Shown one piece after another: positions 42,201 through 51,800 of a DNA stretch of 51,832 nt (position 1 is the stretch's first letter; every line of letters begins with the position of its first letter). The translations under genes were made by a program, and so were the position numbers. This DNA is from Clostridia bacterium. Its GTDB lineage: Bacteria > Bacillota > Clostridia > Christensenellales > Maliibacteriaceae. The stretch lies in NCBI GenBank assembly GCA_017431145.1, contig JAFRLQ010000073.1, positions 1 to 51,832 of the forward strand, read 5' to 3'. Under the pieces are notes generated by a model. It was not told the origin of the DNA. It saw nothing but the letters and a program-made list of their open reading frames with translations, and searched no databases.

Positions 42201-44564
42201 TCAGCGGTCGACGGGCGGTGTCCAGTAGTGCTGCTGGTAGATGTCCGTGAACCGGTAGGTGAGACGCAGACTGCCGCCGGTAATGTGCACGTTCGCGATC
42301 TCAAGATCCTGCGTGAAGGTCACGGGGTCTCCCAGAAGGAACGAATCCTGATACGATCCGTCGTAGCCGTAATAGTCGCAGATGAACTGCAGCTGGTCGC
42401 CGACGGAGAGCGCGGTGATGTTCTTTGCGCTTGTATCGGTCTCGCCGTTTGCGTAGACGGGACGCGCGCCGACGATCAGGCCGTAGGGGTTCTGCATGGA
42501 GAAGGTCACGATGAGATCGACGCGTTCACCGTTCAGAAGCGCGGGGATACGTCCGTAGAAGACGGCGTCGTCACCGGAATCCACGGAATATTCGTAGTAG
42601 TAGGCGACAGGCTGACCGTTTACGGCGAGCCATGTGTCATCCGTGGCGCAGAGGAGATCGCCCTTGTTATCGAACTCGAAAGTATTGTCCAGACCCAGAT
42701 CGATGTATCCCTCGCCGTCGTCATAGAACATATTGACGGCAAGCTCCTCCACGAGGCCCCACTGGTCCTCGGACAGACGGATCACCTGATCTCCGTTGTT
42801 CTTTTCGGTCCATACGAGATTCGAGGGATCGAAGTAGTTGTTCAGGATGTAGGCTTCCGTCTCCTCATCCGTGAGCGCGCGTTCGTTCAGGAACGCCGTG
42901 TTCCGACCGGAAAGCCCTGAAATGGATCCGTAGTTTCCGCCCAGGAAGGAGGAAAGCAGCGATCCCAGCATGTCGGCGCCGCCGGAGGAGCCGGTCCCGA
43001 GAAGCGACGGAAGCGCGTTCATGGAACCGCCTGTCGCCGCCTGACCGGAGACTTCAAGGCTCGCGAACTCCTGGATGGCGCGCGCGTAATTGTCGTCCAT
43101 GCCGATCTGCTTGTAGGTCTCGACGGCTTTGTCCACGATCCCCGCCCTGCGGTAGGGGAAGTAGATGGAGATGCCGTAGGCGTTGGTCATGTTGGCGGAG
43201 GTCCGGTTGTACTTCACGGCGCCGCGAAGGTTCGCCGCAAGTTCCGTTCCCTCGTCCGTGTCCAGATTTTCAGCGAAATGGATGAGATCGATCTGGTCGA
43301 TCTTCGTGGACGGCGAGAACTCGCGTGTCTGGCCTCTGGCAGCGGAGATCTCCTTGTATTCGTCATTCTTGATCATCTCGGTGAGAGAGTCGGAGAAGTC
43401 GCGCAGCGCGTCCGGAACGGTGTTGGCGAGTTCCGCCAGGTCGATCACGGAAAGCGTCGTGTTCTGGCCGTTGCACTTTACGCCGCAGGTATCGACGAAG
43501 TCGTCGACGATCTCCTTGCCGATGTCGAGCGTGGGCATGGAGGGATTCGCGGAGAGCTTGTTCAACCACTCGGTGTAGTACCAGCCGATGCCGGGCTCCG
43601 TCTCCTCGGACGCAATCAGGTAATCGGCGTAATCGTCCAGCATCAGGGCGTTTTCCATGGTCGCCATGAGGCAGGCGTCAAAGCCGATGAAATCAAAGGT
43701 GGTGCCGCTGTTCTTCAGAGCCTTGTCGATGTTGTCCAGCGTCATGGAGCCGCTTCTGGGAAAGCGCTCATCGTAGCCGTAGCCGCTGACGGAGCCGCCG
43801 CCGTGATCCCAGAAAATGAGGCAGTTGCGGTTTGCCGGATAGTTCTTCGTGCAGAACTTGATGAACGAGGTGAGCGTATCGGGATCCGTCATAGAGACAT
43901 TGCCCGCGTTCTCCACCAAGGGTTTCAGACGCCCGTTGGTGACCTCGTAGATCTGGTTCGTGGTGTTGCTGATGCCCTGAACGTTCCACTGTTTGCAGCC
44001 GCCGGTATAGACGATGACATGGACGTTGTCGGACAGCTGTGCGTTGGCCATTTCCACCAGATCGTTGGTGCCCATGCGGTTCTTGGACTCCAAGTCGGTG
44101 CCGCACATATAGACCATGAGCGTGACCTGGTCTTTTCCGTTTCCGAGGATCTGGGTGCGTTTGGCACGGGATCCCGACGCGACGGTGGTATCCACCGTTT
44201 CCGCGGGTTCTTCAGCCTGCCAGGTCGCCGCGCTGCTGCCGGAAAGCGATTCCACGACGGACTGTGAAGCACCGGTCGAGCCGCCGCCAAGAAGGGTCGA
44301 CAGAAGCCCTCCGCTGCTGCCGCCGAAGAGGCTGCCCAGACCGGCACCGCCTCCGCCAAGCGCGAGAACAGCAATAATGATGATCAGAAGAAGCGGACTT
44401 CTTCCGCCGGAACGCTGCGGTCCGCTGTCGCGTCCGCCTCCCTGGGACGGGTGTCCGTTCGGATCACCGACGGGACCTGTGCCAAGGCCGTTTCCGTGTT
44501 TATGCACCCCTGCGCTTTCACCGGTGATGACTTTTTTTCTGCCTTGCGGTCTGTTCGAATCCAT
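42201..44564 (-). CDS. Membrane-anchored clostripain-family (C11) cysteine protease
   Basis: The 787-residue protein has a basic, Gly-rich cytoplasmic head (about 55 residues, with KHGNGLGTGPVG) and one membrane helix (PLLLIIIIAVLALGGG). A Gly/Ser-rich linker follows, then the C11 peptidase domain. The catalytic His is in CLIFWDHGGGSVSGYG and the catalytic Cys in DFIGFDACLMATMENAL. YMCGTDLESKNRMGTNDL is the family's first conserved block. About 300 C-terminal residues of unknown fold follow. The protease faces outside. Family members cleave after Arg/Lys and self-activate. AAGGAG lies 11 nt before the ATG at 44564. The frame continues open to 45338, but that part is antisense to the ATPase gene. 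Confidence 0.9.
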   Translation of the reverse strand: MDSNRPQGRKKVITGESAGVHKHGNGLGTGPVGDPNGHPSQGGGRDSGPQRSGGRSPLLLIIIIAVLALGGGGAGLGSLFGGSSGGLLSTLLGGGSTGASQSVVESLSGSSAATWQAEEPAETVDTTVASGSRAKRTQILGNGKDQVTLMVYMCGTDLESKNRMGTNDLVEMANAQLSDNVHVIVYTGGCKQWNVQGISNTTNQIYEVTNGRLKPLVENAGNVSMTDPDTLTSFIKFCTKNYPANRNCLIFWDHGGGSVSGYGYDERFPRSGSMTLDNIDKALKNSGTTFDFIGFDACLMATMENALMLDDYADYLIASEETEPGIGWYYTEWLNKLSANPSMPTLDIGKEIVDDFVDTCGVKCNGQNTTLSVIDLAELANTVPDALRDFSDSLTEMIKNDEYKEISAARGQTREFSPSTKIDQIDLIHFAENLDTDEGTELAANLRGAVKYNRTSANMTNAYGISIYFPYRRAGIVDKAVETYKQIGMDDNYARAIQEFASLEVSGQAATGGSMNALPSLLGTGSSGGADMLGSLLSSFLGGNYGSISGLSGRNTAFLNERALTDEETEAYILNNYFDPSNLVWTEKNNGDQVIRLSEDQWGLVEELAVNMFYDDGEGYIDLGLDNTFEFDNKGDLLCATDDTWLAVNGQPVAYYYEYSVDSGDDAVFYGRIPALLNGERVDLIVTFSMQNPYGLIVGARPVYANGETDTSAKNITALSVGDQLQFICDYYGYDGSYQDSFLLGDPVTFTQDLEIANVHITGGSLRLTYRFTDIYQQHYWTPPVDR

Positions 44565-44624
44565 AGGATACAGTTCTCCTTCATAAAAGACTGCCTGCAG
44601 AGCAACTCTGCCATATTTGTCCCC

Positions 44625-44633
44625 ATTGTACCA
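44625..44633 (-). promoter_or_regulatory. Candidate extended -10 promoter of the C11 protease
   Basis: On the minus strand TGGTACAAT is an extended -10 element about 60 nt upstream of the protease start. No good -35 is seen. Confidence 0.5.
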
Positions 44634-44725
44634 CGAAGGGTGTTTTTTTGACAGAAAAAACACGGAAAGGACAGCCGTACAGGCGTGAAGCAGGCCGGCG
44701 GAAGAGGGGAAAACAGTTCGCGTGA

Positions 44726-44754
44726 TTGAGGGAAACTGCGCTCTCAGGTATAAT
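44726..44754 (+). promoter_or_regulatory. Promoter of the HerA-like ATPase gene
   Basis: TTGAGG (44726-44731), 17 nt, then a perfect TATAAT (44749-44754), 77 nt before the ATG. It is divergent from the protease promoter. Confidence 0.75.
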
Positions 44755-44831
44755 AAGGAAAAAGAACGCGCGAACGGATACGGCGCGGCAAACGGAAAGG
44801 AGAACCGGGAGTCTGATCCCGGAGAAGACCA

Positions 44832-46445
44832 ATGATCAGAGACAGCAAGATCTGGATCGCGAACAACGCGCATGGAGAGCCCGTGAGCATCATCCCGAAG
44901 ATGGCGAACCGCCACGGCCTGATCGCAGGCGCGACAGGTACGGGCAAGACCGTCACGCTCAAAGTCATGGCGGAATCCTTCAGCCGCATGGGAGTGCCTG
45001 TTTTCATCGCGGACGTCAAGGGCGACGTGGCGGGCATGATGCTGCCCGGGCAGGACTCGGAGGATATGCAGAAACGTATCAAACGCTTCGGCCTTGCGGA
45101 GCACGGTTTCACATTCGAAGGAAGCCCCGTGACGTTCTGGGACATTTACGGTCAGAACGGCATTCAGCTGCGCACCACGGTCTCGGAAATGGGGCCGCTG
45201 CTTCTGTCGCGCATCCTGGGGCTCAACGCGCTTCAGAGCGATATCCTCACGGTCATTTTCAAGATCGCGGATGACAACAATCTCCTTCTTGTAGACACGA
45301 AGGATCTTAAGGCGCTGATCAATTTCGTGGAGGAACATTCAAAGGAGCTTGCTCCGGAATACGGCAAGATGTCCTCCGCGTCCATCGGCGTCATCATGCG
45401 GGCGATCGTGGCGCTGGAGGCGGAAGGCGCGGATCTTTTCTTCGGGGAGCCGGCACTGAATATTGCGGACTGGCTCGTGCGTGAACCGGACGGAAAAGGC
45501 ATGATCAACATTCTGGATTCCTCCAGTCTCATCAACAACGGACGCCTTTATTCCACATTCCTTCTGTGGATGCTGTCGGAACTCTTCGAGACGCTGCCGG
45601 AGGTGGGGGATCTGGACCGCCCGAAACTGGTGTTCTTCTTCGACGAGGCGCATCTGCTCTTCAGCGGCGCAACAAAGGCGCTTCTGGATAAGATCGAGCA
45701 GGTGGTGAAGCTTATCCGTTCCAAAGGAGTCGGCGTGTATTTCTGCACGCAGAATCCCCGAGACGTGCCGGACGGCGTTCTGGCGCAGCTGGGGAACAAG
45801 GTGGAGCACGGTCTGCGGGCTTACACGCCCAATGACCAGAAGGCGGTGAAGGCTGCGGCGGATTCCTTCCGGGTCAATCCGGAATTCAGCACATATGACG
45901 CACTGCTGAATCTGGGAACGGGAGAAGCGGTGATCTCCTTCCTGGGGGCGGACGGTATCCCTGAAATGGCGCAGCTTTGCAAAGTCCTGCCGCCGCAGTG
46001 CAGCATGGGAACGATCGATCCGGCAGCGCGGGACGCGCAGATCAAAGCTTCTCTTCTTTACACGAAATACGCTGAAACCGTCGATCCCTTCTCTGCGTAC
46101 GAGTTTCTGAAACGCAGGGGGTTTGAGGAGCAGCAGGCGAAGGAGGAAGTGGCGAAACAGGAGGCCGCACAGAAAGAGGAAGAGAAGGAGATTGCCGCCG
46201 CGGAGAAGATCAAGCAGCGTCTGGCGGAAAAGGAAGAGAAGGAAAAGGAGAAAGAAAAGCAGCAGAAGACAGCTGCAGCAAGACGCGCAGCCAAGAGCGT
46301 GGGCAGCACGGTCGTAGGCTCCGTGGGCAGAGAAGTCGGCAAGACGGTCGGAAGCGCTTTCGGCAAGACCGGGAAGCGTATCGGCGGCAATATCGGGGCA
46401 AGTCTGGGAAGAGGTCTTTTCAGCACACTGTTCCGTACCAGATAG
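44832..46445 (+). CDS. HerA/DUF853-type ATPase
   Basis: The 537-residue P-loop ATPase belongs to the HerA/FtsK-related DUF853 group (YjgR-like), whose cellular role is unclear. The Walker A loop is GLIAGATGTGKTVTL (about residues 29-43), Walker B is LVFFFDEAHLLFSGA, and SKGVGVYFCTQNPRDVPDGV is the sensor region. After residue 420 comes a highly charged Glu/Lys coiled coil (EEEKEIAAAEKIKQRLAEKE). The final Gly-rich tail (VGSTVVGSVGREVGKTVGSA, then GRGLFSTLFRTR) is usual for DUF853. It starts behind AGGAGAACCGGGAG. It stands alone between a divergent protease and the thymidylate-kinase operon. Confidence 0.88.
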   Translation: MIRDSKIWIANNAHGEPVSIIPKMANRHGLIAGATGTGKTVTLKVMAESFSRMGVPVFIADVKGDVAGMMLPGQDSEDMQKRIKRFGLAEHGFTFEGSPVTFWDIYGQNGIQLRTTVSEMGPLLLSRILGLNALQSDILTVIFKIADDNNLLLVDTKDLKALINFVEEHSKELAPEYGKMSSASIGVIMRAIVALEAEGADLFFGEPALNIADWLVREPDGKGMINILDSSSLINNGRLYSTFLLWMLSELFETLPEVGDLDRPKLVFFFDEAHLLFSGATKALLDKIEQVVKLIRSKGVGVYFCTQNPRDVPDGVLAQLGNKVEHGLRAYTPNDQKAVKAAADSFRVNPEFSTYDALLNLGTGEAVISFLGADGIPEMAQLCKVLPPQCSMGTIDPAARDAQIKASLLYTKYAETVDPFSAYEFLKRRGFEEQQAKEEVAKQEAAQKEEEKEIAAAEKIKQRLAEKEEKEKEKEKQQKTAAARRAAKSVGSTVVGSVGREVGKTVGSAFGKTGKRIGGNIGASLGRGLFSTLFRTR

Positions 46446-46458
46446 AAGAACACAGAAG

Positions 46459-46502
46459 GATCCGGTCCGGAGAACGCCTGCCGTTTTACCGGTCCGGGTC
46501 CT
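46459..46502 (+). terminator. Terminator after the HerA-like gene
   Basis: Two 13-nt arms (ggatccggtccgg and ccggtccgggtcc) pair with one mismatch and one wobble across an 18-nt loop and are followed by tttgcttt. Confidence 0.55.
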
Positions 46503-46558
46503 TTGCTTTGAAACGAAAAGGCGCAGGCGGAGAAAGCATAGAGATTTCCTCCTGCCTG

Positions 46559-46567
46559 TGGTATATT
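46559..46567 (+). promoter_or_regulatory. Candidate extended -10 promoter
   Basis: TGGTATATT is an extended -10 element about 40 nt upstream of the HAD-thymidylate kinase start. No convincing -35 was found. Confidence 0.4.
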
Positions 46568-46605
46568 TGGAAAGGATATCCAGGAGAAACAAGGGGAGAA
46601 TTGTT

Positions 46606-47885
46606 TTGAGATACAAAGCGGCATTATTCGATCTTGACGGAACGCTTACGGATTCGGGAGAGGGCATCATCCAGACCGGCATCTGCGCGGCAAAAGAAAA
46701 GGGGATCGCGATCCCGGACCGTGCGCAGCTTCTGCGCATGCGGGGACCCGCGCTCATCTGGTCTTTCACGACGCTTTTCGGAACGACAGAGGAGGAAGCG
46801 CTGGAGCTGATCAGGATATACAGGAGGTATTATCCCACGGTGGGGCCTGCGCATACGACGGTATTTCCGGGGATCGAAGAGATGCTCCGGACGCTGAAGA
46901 ATGCCGGGATGCGCCTTTTCGTCTGTACCGCCAAATACGACGTACAGGCAAAAATGCTGTGCGAGGCCTTTCATATCGACGGTTATTTCGAGAAGATCTA
47001 CGGCACGGGGGATCCGGAGCTGCACGAGACGAAAGCGGACATCATACGCCGTATTCTGAATGAGCGGGACATCAGCGAAAAGGATGCAGTCATGATCGGA
47101 GACAAGGACGTGGATATGGCCGCGGGAAAGGCAGCAGGCGTGGATACGATCGGCGTACGTTACGGCTACGCGGCGCAGGGCGAACTGGAGGGCCAGGAGC
47201 CGACGTTCCTCACGGAGAATCCGGAAACGCTGACACGGCTTCTTCTGGAAGATCCTCAAAAAGCGAAGAAGGGGCTTTTCATCGTCTTTGAGGGGCAGGA
47301 CGGATCGGGCAAGAGCACCCAGATCCGTGCGCTTTCCCAGTATCTGGAAGAAAAAGGACGTGAGGTTCTGCATACGAGAGAACCTGGCGGAACGGAAGTT
47401 GCCGAAAAGATCCGTGAGATCCTGCTGGATCCCGAGAACAAGGGTATGAACGCGACGTGCGAGGCGTATCTGTATGCCGCCGCACGGGCGGAACATGTAC
47501 AGAACGTGATCCTGCCTGCTCTTGAGGCGGGAAAGATCGTCCTGTGCGACCGCTTCATGCTGTCCTCCATCGCGTATCAGGGATACGGCAGGGAGCTCGG
47601 CGTGGAGACGGTGCGCCAGATCAACAGCGCGGCGCTGGCAGGACTTGAGCCGGACTGCACGTTCTTTCTGTCCATCGATCCCCTGGCGGGGCTTTCCAGA
47701 ATCCACAGAAGAGAACCCGACAGGATCGAACTGGAAGGCGCGCCGTTCCATGAGCGCGTCCGCAGGGGATATATCGATACGGCGCGGGAAGATCCGAAGA
47801 TCGAAACGGTTGACACGACAAGACCTAAGCTGGAAGTCACGGCGGATATCATCGCACGTTTCGAAAAGCGGTTCTCAGACATCCT

Positions 47886-47889
<4 letters not shown>
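46606..47889 (+). CDS. tmk: HAD hydrolase-thymidylate kinase fusion
   Basis: The 427-residue fusion has two complete enzymes. Residues 1-215 are a HAD-superfamily phosphatase of the phosphoglycolate phosphatase type: motif I ALFDLDGTLTDSGEG, Thr in FVCTAKYD, the lysine in ETKADI, and motif IV VMIGDKDVDMAAG. Residues about 222-427 are dTMP kinase: P-loop FEGQDGSGKSTQI, the DR(Y/F) motif LCDRFMLSSIAYQG and TREPGGTEVAEKI. Tmk makes dTDP from dTMP. The HAD part could act on nucleotides or phosphoglycolate. The start appears to be TTG at 46606, 7 nt after GGGGAG. It heads the darA-holB-ricT group, the usual tmk position. Confidence 0.9.
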
Positions 47890-48291
<402 letters not shown>

Positions 48292-48298
48292 TTCGTAG

Positions 48299-49213
48299 AT
48301 GACACAGGCGTTTCACGCGAATCTTCTGACCGGCGAGATCGAAGCCGGCCGTAAAACTGTATTAAATGAGATTGCCGGTGTGCTGTGCGGCGCGGAAAAC
48401 GCGCCGTGCGGACACTGTTTGTCATGCAAAAGGATCCTGTCGGAGCAGCATCCTGATGTGCACATACTGGATCCGGGAAAAAACAGCATCCGGATCGAGC
48501 AGATGAGATCGTTTCTCGTCGAGGAGAACGTGCGGCCTTTCGAAGCACCGTTCAAGGCTTATGTGATCCTGCACGCGGAAAGGATGAATCCGACCTGTCA
48601 GAACGCACTGCTTAAGACGCTGGAGGAGCCCAGCGGGGATACGCGTTTCTATCTCGTGGCGGAAAACACGGACGCTTTTCTGCCCACGATCCTTTCCCGC
48701 TGCGCAAAACGCCAGATCGTGCCGGTGGCGAAAGAGGAACTTGTCCGCAGGCTTCAGAGCCTCGGGGCACGCGAGGAACGCGCGTGGATCGCCGCCTCGC
48801 TGGCAAACGGGTCCTGGCAGAACGCACGGGCGATCGCTGAGGACGATGCTTTTTTTGAACAAGGCGGTGCGGCGGCGGAAACGCTCTGCCGTGTGCTGGC
48901 CGGCGAGATGACGGCGCTGCCTTTTCTGCATACGTATGTACAGAAGAAAGAAAGCGCGCTGACTGCCGCGGACTGGTGGCTGATGCTGCTGAGGGATCTT
49001 CTCGGAACGGCTTTGGGACGGGAGGAGAGCCGGTATTTCTACACGCGACCGCAGTCCTATGACAGAGCCGCTACGGTGTGTTCAAAGCGCACGCTGGTGC
49101 GCCTCATCGCCGAACTGGAAAAGACAAGGCAGCAGATTCTGGAGAATGTAAACGCGTCGCTGGCTGCAGACGGCTTCTTTTCTGCAGTACTGAAGGAGAA
49201 GAAAACGAAATGA
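48299..49213 (+). CDS. holB: DNA polymerase III delta' subunit
   Basis: The 304-residue clamp-loader subunit has the zinc-binding cluster CGAENAPCGHCLSCKR at about residues 30-45. It also has the conserved VILHAERMNPTCQNALLKTL and TILSRCAKRQIVPV blocks. The P-loop region is degenerate (TGEIEAGRKTV), as expected for delta', which does not hydrolyse ATP. No ribosome binding site is visible. The start lies 7 nt after the darA stop, so translation probably depends on coupling. The stop overlaps the ricT start (ATGA). Confidence 0.93.
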   Translation: MTQAFHANLLTGEIEAGRKTVLNEIAGVLCGAENAPCGHCLSCKRILSEQHPDVHILDPGKNSIRIEQMRSFLVEENVRPFEAPFKAYVILHAERMNPTCQNALLKTLEEPSGDTRFYLVAENTDAFLPTILSRCAKRQIVPVAKEELVRRLQSLGAREERAWIAASLANGSWQNARAIAEDDAFFEQGGAAAETLCRVLAGEMTALPFLHTYVQKKESALTAADWWLMLLRDLLGTALGREESRYFYTRPQSYDRAATVCSKRTLVRLIAELEKTRQQILENVNASLAADGFFSAVLKEKKTK

Positions 49214-50454
49214 TTCGAGTAGTAGGAGTCCGGATGAAGAAAGCGGGGAAGGTGTATTTCTTCGACCCGGACGGACAGGAACTGGAACAGGGACTGGTCG
49301 TAGTGGATACCGCGAACGGCGCGGCGTTCGGCGAACTGGTCATGACGGGACGGGAGGTCCCGGACGAGCAGGTCGTCCAGCCGCTGCGTAAAGTGCTGCG
49401 GCAGGCGACGCAGGAAGATATAGAAAAGCGCGAGGCACAGATCAAAAAGCAGGAAGAAGCGATGAAGATCTGCGAGGAAAAGATCGCGGCGCACCAGCTG
49501 GATATGAAGCTGGTGAATGTGGAGCTTGCTTTTGACAATTCCAAGCTGACGTTCTATTTTACGGCAGACGGACGCGTGGACTTCCGTGAGCTGGTGAAGG
49601 AACTGGCGCACATTTTCCGCACGCGCATCGAGCTGCGGCAGATCGGTGTACGTGACGAGACCAAGATGCTGGGCGGAATCGGCGCCTGCGGCAGACCCTG
49701 CTGCTGTGCACTGTATATGAATGAGTTCGCACCCGTATCCATCAAGATGGCAAAGGAGCAGAATCTGTCCCTGAATCCCACGAAAATCTCGGGAATCTGC
49801 GGACGGCTGATGTGCTGCCTGAAATATGAAGAGGATTATTACGAGGAAGTCCACAAGGAGATGCCCAAGGTCGGCAAGGAGATCAAAACGCCGGACGGCA
49901 GCGGCATCCTTCTGGAAAACAACGTTCTGAAGAAGACGTGCCGTGTGCGTGTGTCTCTTCCGGACGGAACGGTGGACATCCGCAGTTATCCGCTGGAGGA
50001 TATCAAACGTGCGGAGCAGGGGCTTCCCCCGCTGAAAAAACAGGATCCGCTGGAAGGATTCGGGTCACTGAGATCCGACATGGCGACTGCTTCGCAGACG
50101 CAGCAGGACAGATCCCAGCGCAGTTCCGGCGCGAAAAAGAAACGTCCGCAGCAGGGCCAGGGCCAGAACAAGCCCGGACAGAAGAGCGGGCAGGAAAAAC
50201 AGGGCCAGAAAGAACGGCCGGCCGATCCGAACAGGAAAAAGCAGTCCGGCGCTCCCAAAAAGGGAAGCGGACAGCCCAAGGGCGGGCAGGACAAGGAAAC
50301 GGTGCGGCTGCGTCCCGCGCAGGAGAAACCCAAGGGCTCCGGCGGACACAGGAACAGCCGCAGGAGAAGACCGCAGCACAGCCAGAAGAGCGGAGCGCAG
50401 GAAACGGTGCGTCTGGTTCCGGCTTCCGGAAAAAGGAATGACGACAGCAAGTGA
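49210..50454 (+). CDS. ricT: PSP1-domain protein RicT (YaaT) with long basic tail
   Basis: The 414-residue protein has the PSP1 domain in its first 275 residues, including the cysteine clusters GACGRPCCCALYM and GICGRLMCCLKYEEDYYEE that hold an Fe-S centre in B. subtilis RicT (YaaT). There the Ric complex works in RNase Y-dependent mRNA processing and in development. The B. subtilis protein ends at about 275 residues. Here a further 130 residues of Gln/Lys/Gly/Arg-rich low complexity follow, containing two similar ETVRLxPA motifs. The ATG overlaps the holB stop. No RicA or RicF gene is in the window. Confidence 0.92.
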   Translation: MIRVVGVRMKKAGKVYFFDPDGQELEQGLVVVDTANGAAFGELVMTGREVPDEQVVQPLRKVLRQATQEDIEKREAQIKKQEEAMKICEEKIAAHQLDMKLVNVELAFDNSKLTFYFTADGRVDFRELVKELAHIFRTRIELRQIGVRDETKMLGGIGACGRPCCCALYMNEFAPVSIKMAKEQNLSLNPTKISGICGRLMCCLKYEEDYYEEVHKEMPKVGKEIKTPDGSGILLENNVLKKTCRVRVSLPDGTVDIRSYPLEDIKRAEQGLPPLKKQDPLEGFGSLRSDMATASQTQQDRSQRSSGAKKKRPQQGQGQNKPGQKSGQEKQGQKERPADPNRKKQSGAPKKGSGQPKGGQDKETVRLRPAQEKPKGSGGHRNSRRRRPQHSQKSGAQETVRLVPASGKRNDDSK

Positions 50455-50484
50455 GTTTCAGATGACGGAAAAGGAGCGATCAGA

Positions 50485-51336
50485 ATGTCGATCAGAAGAG
50501 GAGCGTGTCTCGCTGCTGCGATCCTGCTCGTTGTGAGTCTTGCAGGATGCATGTTCGTCTCAAGACCGGCACCGCAGCGTACGGAAGAGACAGCGGTGCA
50601 GACGCCGGCGGCGACACAGGAAAAGGAAGAACAGGTCAAGCCTGAAAAGACGGAAACGGCGCAGGTCACGGAAAAGCCGGAAGAGAGCGAAAAACCAGAG
50701 TCGACGCAGCAAGCGTCGGAGTCGGGCAGCAGCGCCTCCAGTCCCACACCTTCTGCGACACCGCAGGGGGGCACCCTGGACAGCAACACACAGTACGAGG
50801 CCAATATCTTTCTCAGCAATTTTGCCGAACAGTACTGGTACAGTTATGACCGCAGTGCGGAGGACTACTGCCAGTGGGCGCATTTCGCGATCCTGTTCGC
50901 CAAGATCAACCGGCATTCGGATATCGAATACAAGCAGTGGTACGGCGAACCTTACGAGACGCTGACGCTGGCGCAGATCGATGAGATCACGTACCGGTAT
51001 CTGGGCGTGCACTTCGGGGAGGACGAGGCCAACGAAGTGGACGGATGGGATCATCTGGTGTTCCGTGAAGGCAGAGTCGGATCGGAAGCGGCGGACGGGG
51101 AACTGCATAATCTCTTCGTTGTCGTGGATTCGATTAAGGACGACGGCGGACTCAAGGTCGCGACGTTCACGGTCTACAGCACAGACGATCTTAATTCCGA
51201 CTGTTACAAACTGACGCCCGGACAGGCCATGGCGTCCTCTTCTCTTACAAAGGAGGGAACGGGGACCGCGGTCATGAAACCGTACAGTGTGAACGGGCGG
51301 TCGACTTATCAGCTGTTGCGGTACCAGATCGACTGA
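50485..51336 (+). CDS. Lipoprotein of unknown function
   Basis: The 283-residue protein has a lipoprotein signal peptide with lipobox LAGC (Cys22), so it is anchored to the outer face of the membrane. A low-complexity linker rich in Glu, Lys, Thr, Ser and Pro (residues 28-95) is followed by a folded domain of about 185 residues (SNTQYEANIFLSNFAEQYWY; GVHFGEDEANEVDGWDHLVF). I do not recognise the domain. AAGGAG precedes the ATG. It lies 30 nt after ricT and is probably the last gene of the operon, ending at a strong terminator. Confidence 0.85.
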   Translation: MSIRRGACLAAAILLVVSLAGCMFVSRPAPQRTEETAVQTPAATQEKEEQVKPEKTETAQVTEKPEESEKPESTQQASESGSSASSPTPSATPQGGTLDSNTQYEANIFLSNFAEQYWYSYDRSAEDYCQWAHFAILFAKINRHSDIEYKQWYGEPYETLTLAQIDEITYRYLGVHFGEDEANEVDGWDHLVFREGRVGSEAADGELHNLFVVVDSIKDDGGLKVATFTVYSTDDLNSDCYKLTPGQAMASSSLTKEGTGTAVMKPYSVNGRSTYQLLRYQID

Positions 51337-51347
51337 AACTGAATACA

Positions 51348-51381
51348 ACGGAAAGGCAGTATGCTTTTCCGTTTTCTTTTT
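51348..51381 (+). terminator. Intrinsic terminator of the tmk-lipoprotein operon
   Basis: A 10-bp stem with one wobble (acggaaaggc/gcttttccgt), 5-nt loop, is followed by TTTCTTTTT. It is the clearest rho-independent terminator in the window. Confidence 0.9.
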
Positions 51382-51459
51382 GAATAAGGGGACGCGCCGG
51401 AAACAGGGGAGAAGATCTGCTCCCAAAAAGGGAATATGGGAAGCACCGGTCTGTGTGTC

Positions 51460-51488
51460 TTGAACTACACCGCGTTTGGAAGTAAAAT
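51460..51488 (+). promoter_or_regulatory. Promoter of the glmS transcript
   Basis: TTGAAC (51460-51465), 17 nt, TAAAAT (51483-51488). Transcription would begin near 51495 and run through about 150 nt of leader into the glmS ribozyme. Confidence 0.75.
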
Positions 51489-51519
51489 ACTATTGTTTGG
51501 TTTCGGCAAGAAGGAGAAA

Positions 51520-51596
51520 GTCCGTCCCCCGGAAGACGGAGAAAGTGAGCGGAACCGGACGATCATGATGATATGACATGCCTTTCGGCATTTCAT
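51520..51596 (+). other. Structured leader upstream of the ribozyme
   Basis: The leader contains two hairpins: tccgtc/gacgga (51521-51526 and 51535-51540) and a 10-bp stem with one mismatch at 51573-51596. This part is released on ribozyme cleavage. No open frame with a start signal was seen, and its role is unknown. Confidence 0.4.
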
Positions 51597-51647
51597 TTAC
51601 AGTAAATGGGATCTCCGTGTTCAGGAGGCAGAAAGAGAGGTCTCATA

Positions 51648-51800
51648 GCGCCAGGCCCCACGAGGGTGACGAGGGTTGGCAGTTGTCGAAAGACTCGGCG
51701 GATGCTGCCACGGCCGGGCCCCGTTGAAGAACGGGAAAACAGTGGGCCGTCAGGGAGAAAGGAAAAAGCGGAATCGAAACCGTAACAGAGGTTCTCCCGG
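51648..51800 (+). ncRNA. glmS: glmS ribozyme (glucosamine-6-phosphate-activated)
   Basis: The RNA matches the B. subtilis glmS ribozyme in its conserved core: agcgcc at the cleavage site, gtgacgagg, and the tcgaa...tcggcggatgc segment, followed by the P3 stem (cggcc/ggccg) and the P4 arms gggagaa/ttctccc near the 3' end. Cleavage is expected between A51647 and G51648. Glucosamine-6-phosphate is the cofactor, and self-cleavage destabilises the glmS mRNA, giving feedback control of amino-sugar supply. The glmS start codon is not visible, because the window ends about 30 nt later. The 3' boundary is approximate. Confidence 0.94.

Noticed and set aside
41535-42920. 461-codon plus-strand frame
   Set aside because: It is antisense to the transporter and protease genes. 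Its translation is rich in Asp, Glu, Gly and Arg without hydrophobic core patterns, typical of a shadow of G+C-rich genes.
44565-45338. N-terminal extension of the minus-strand protease frame
   Set aside because: It is antisense to the HerA-like gene, and its translation is low-complexity without family features. The ATG at 44564 with an upstream AAGGAG and a normal protease head is the better start.
45339-46769. 476-codon minus-strand frame
   Set aside because: Antisense to the HerA-like ATPase, whose Walker motifs are certain. No start signal and no recognisable domain.
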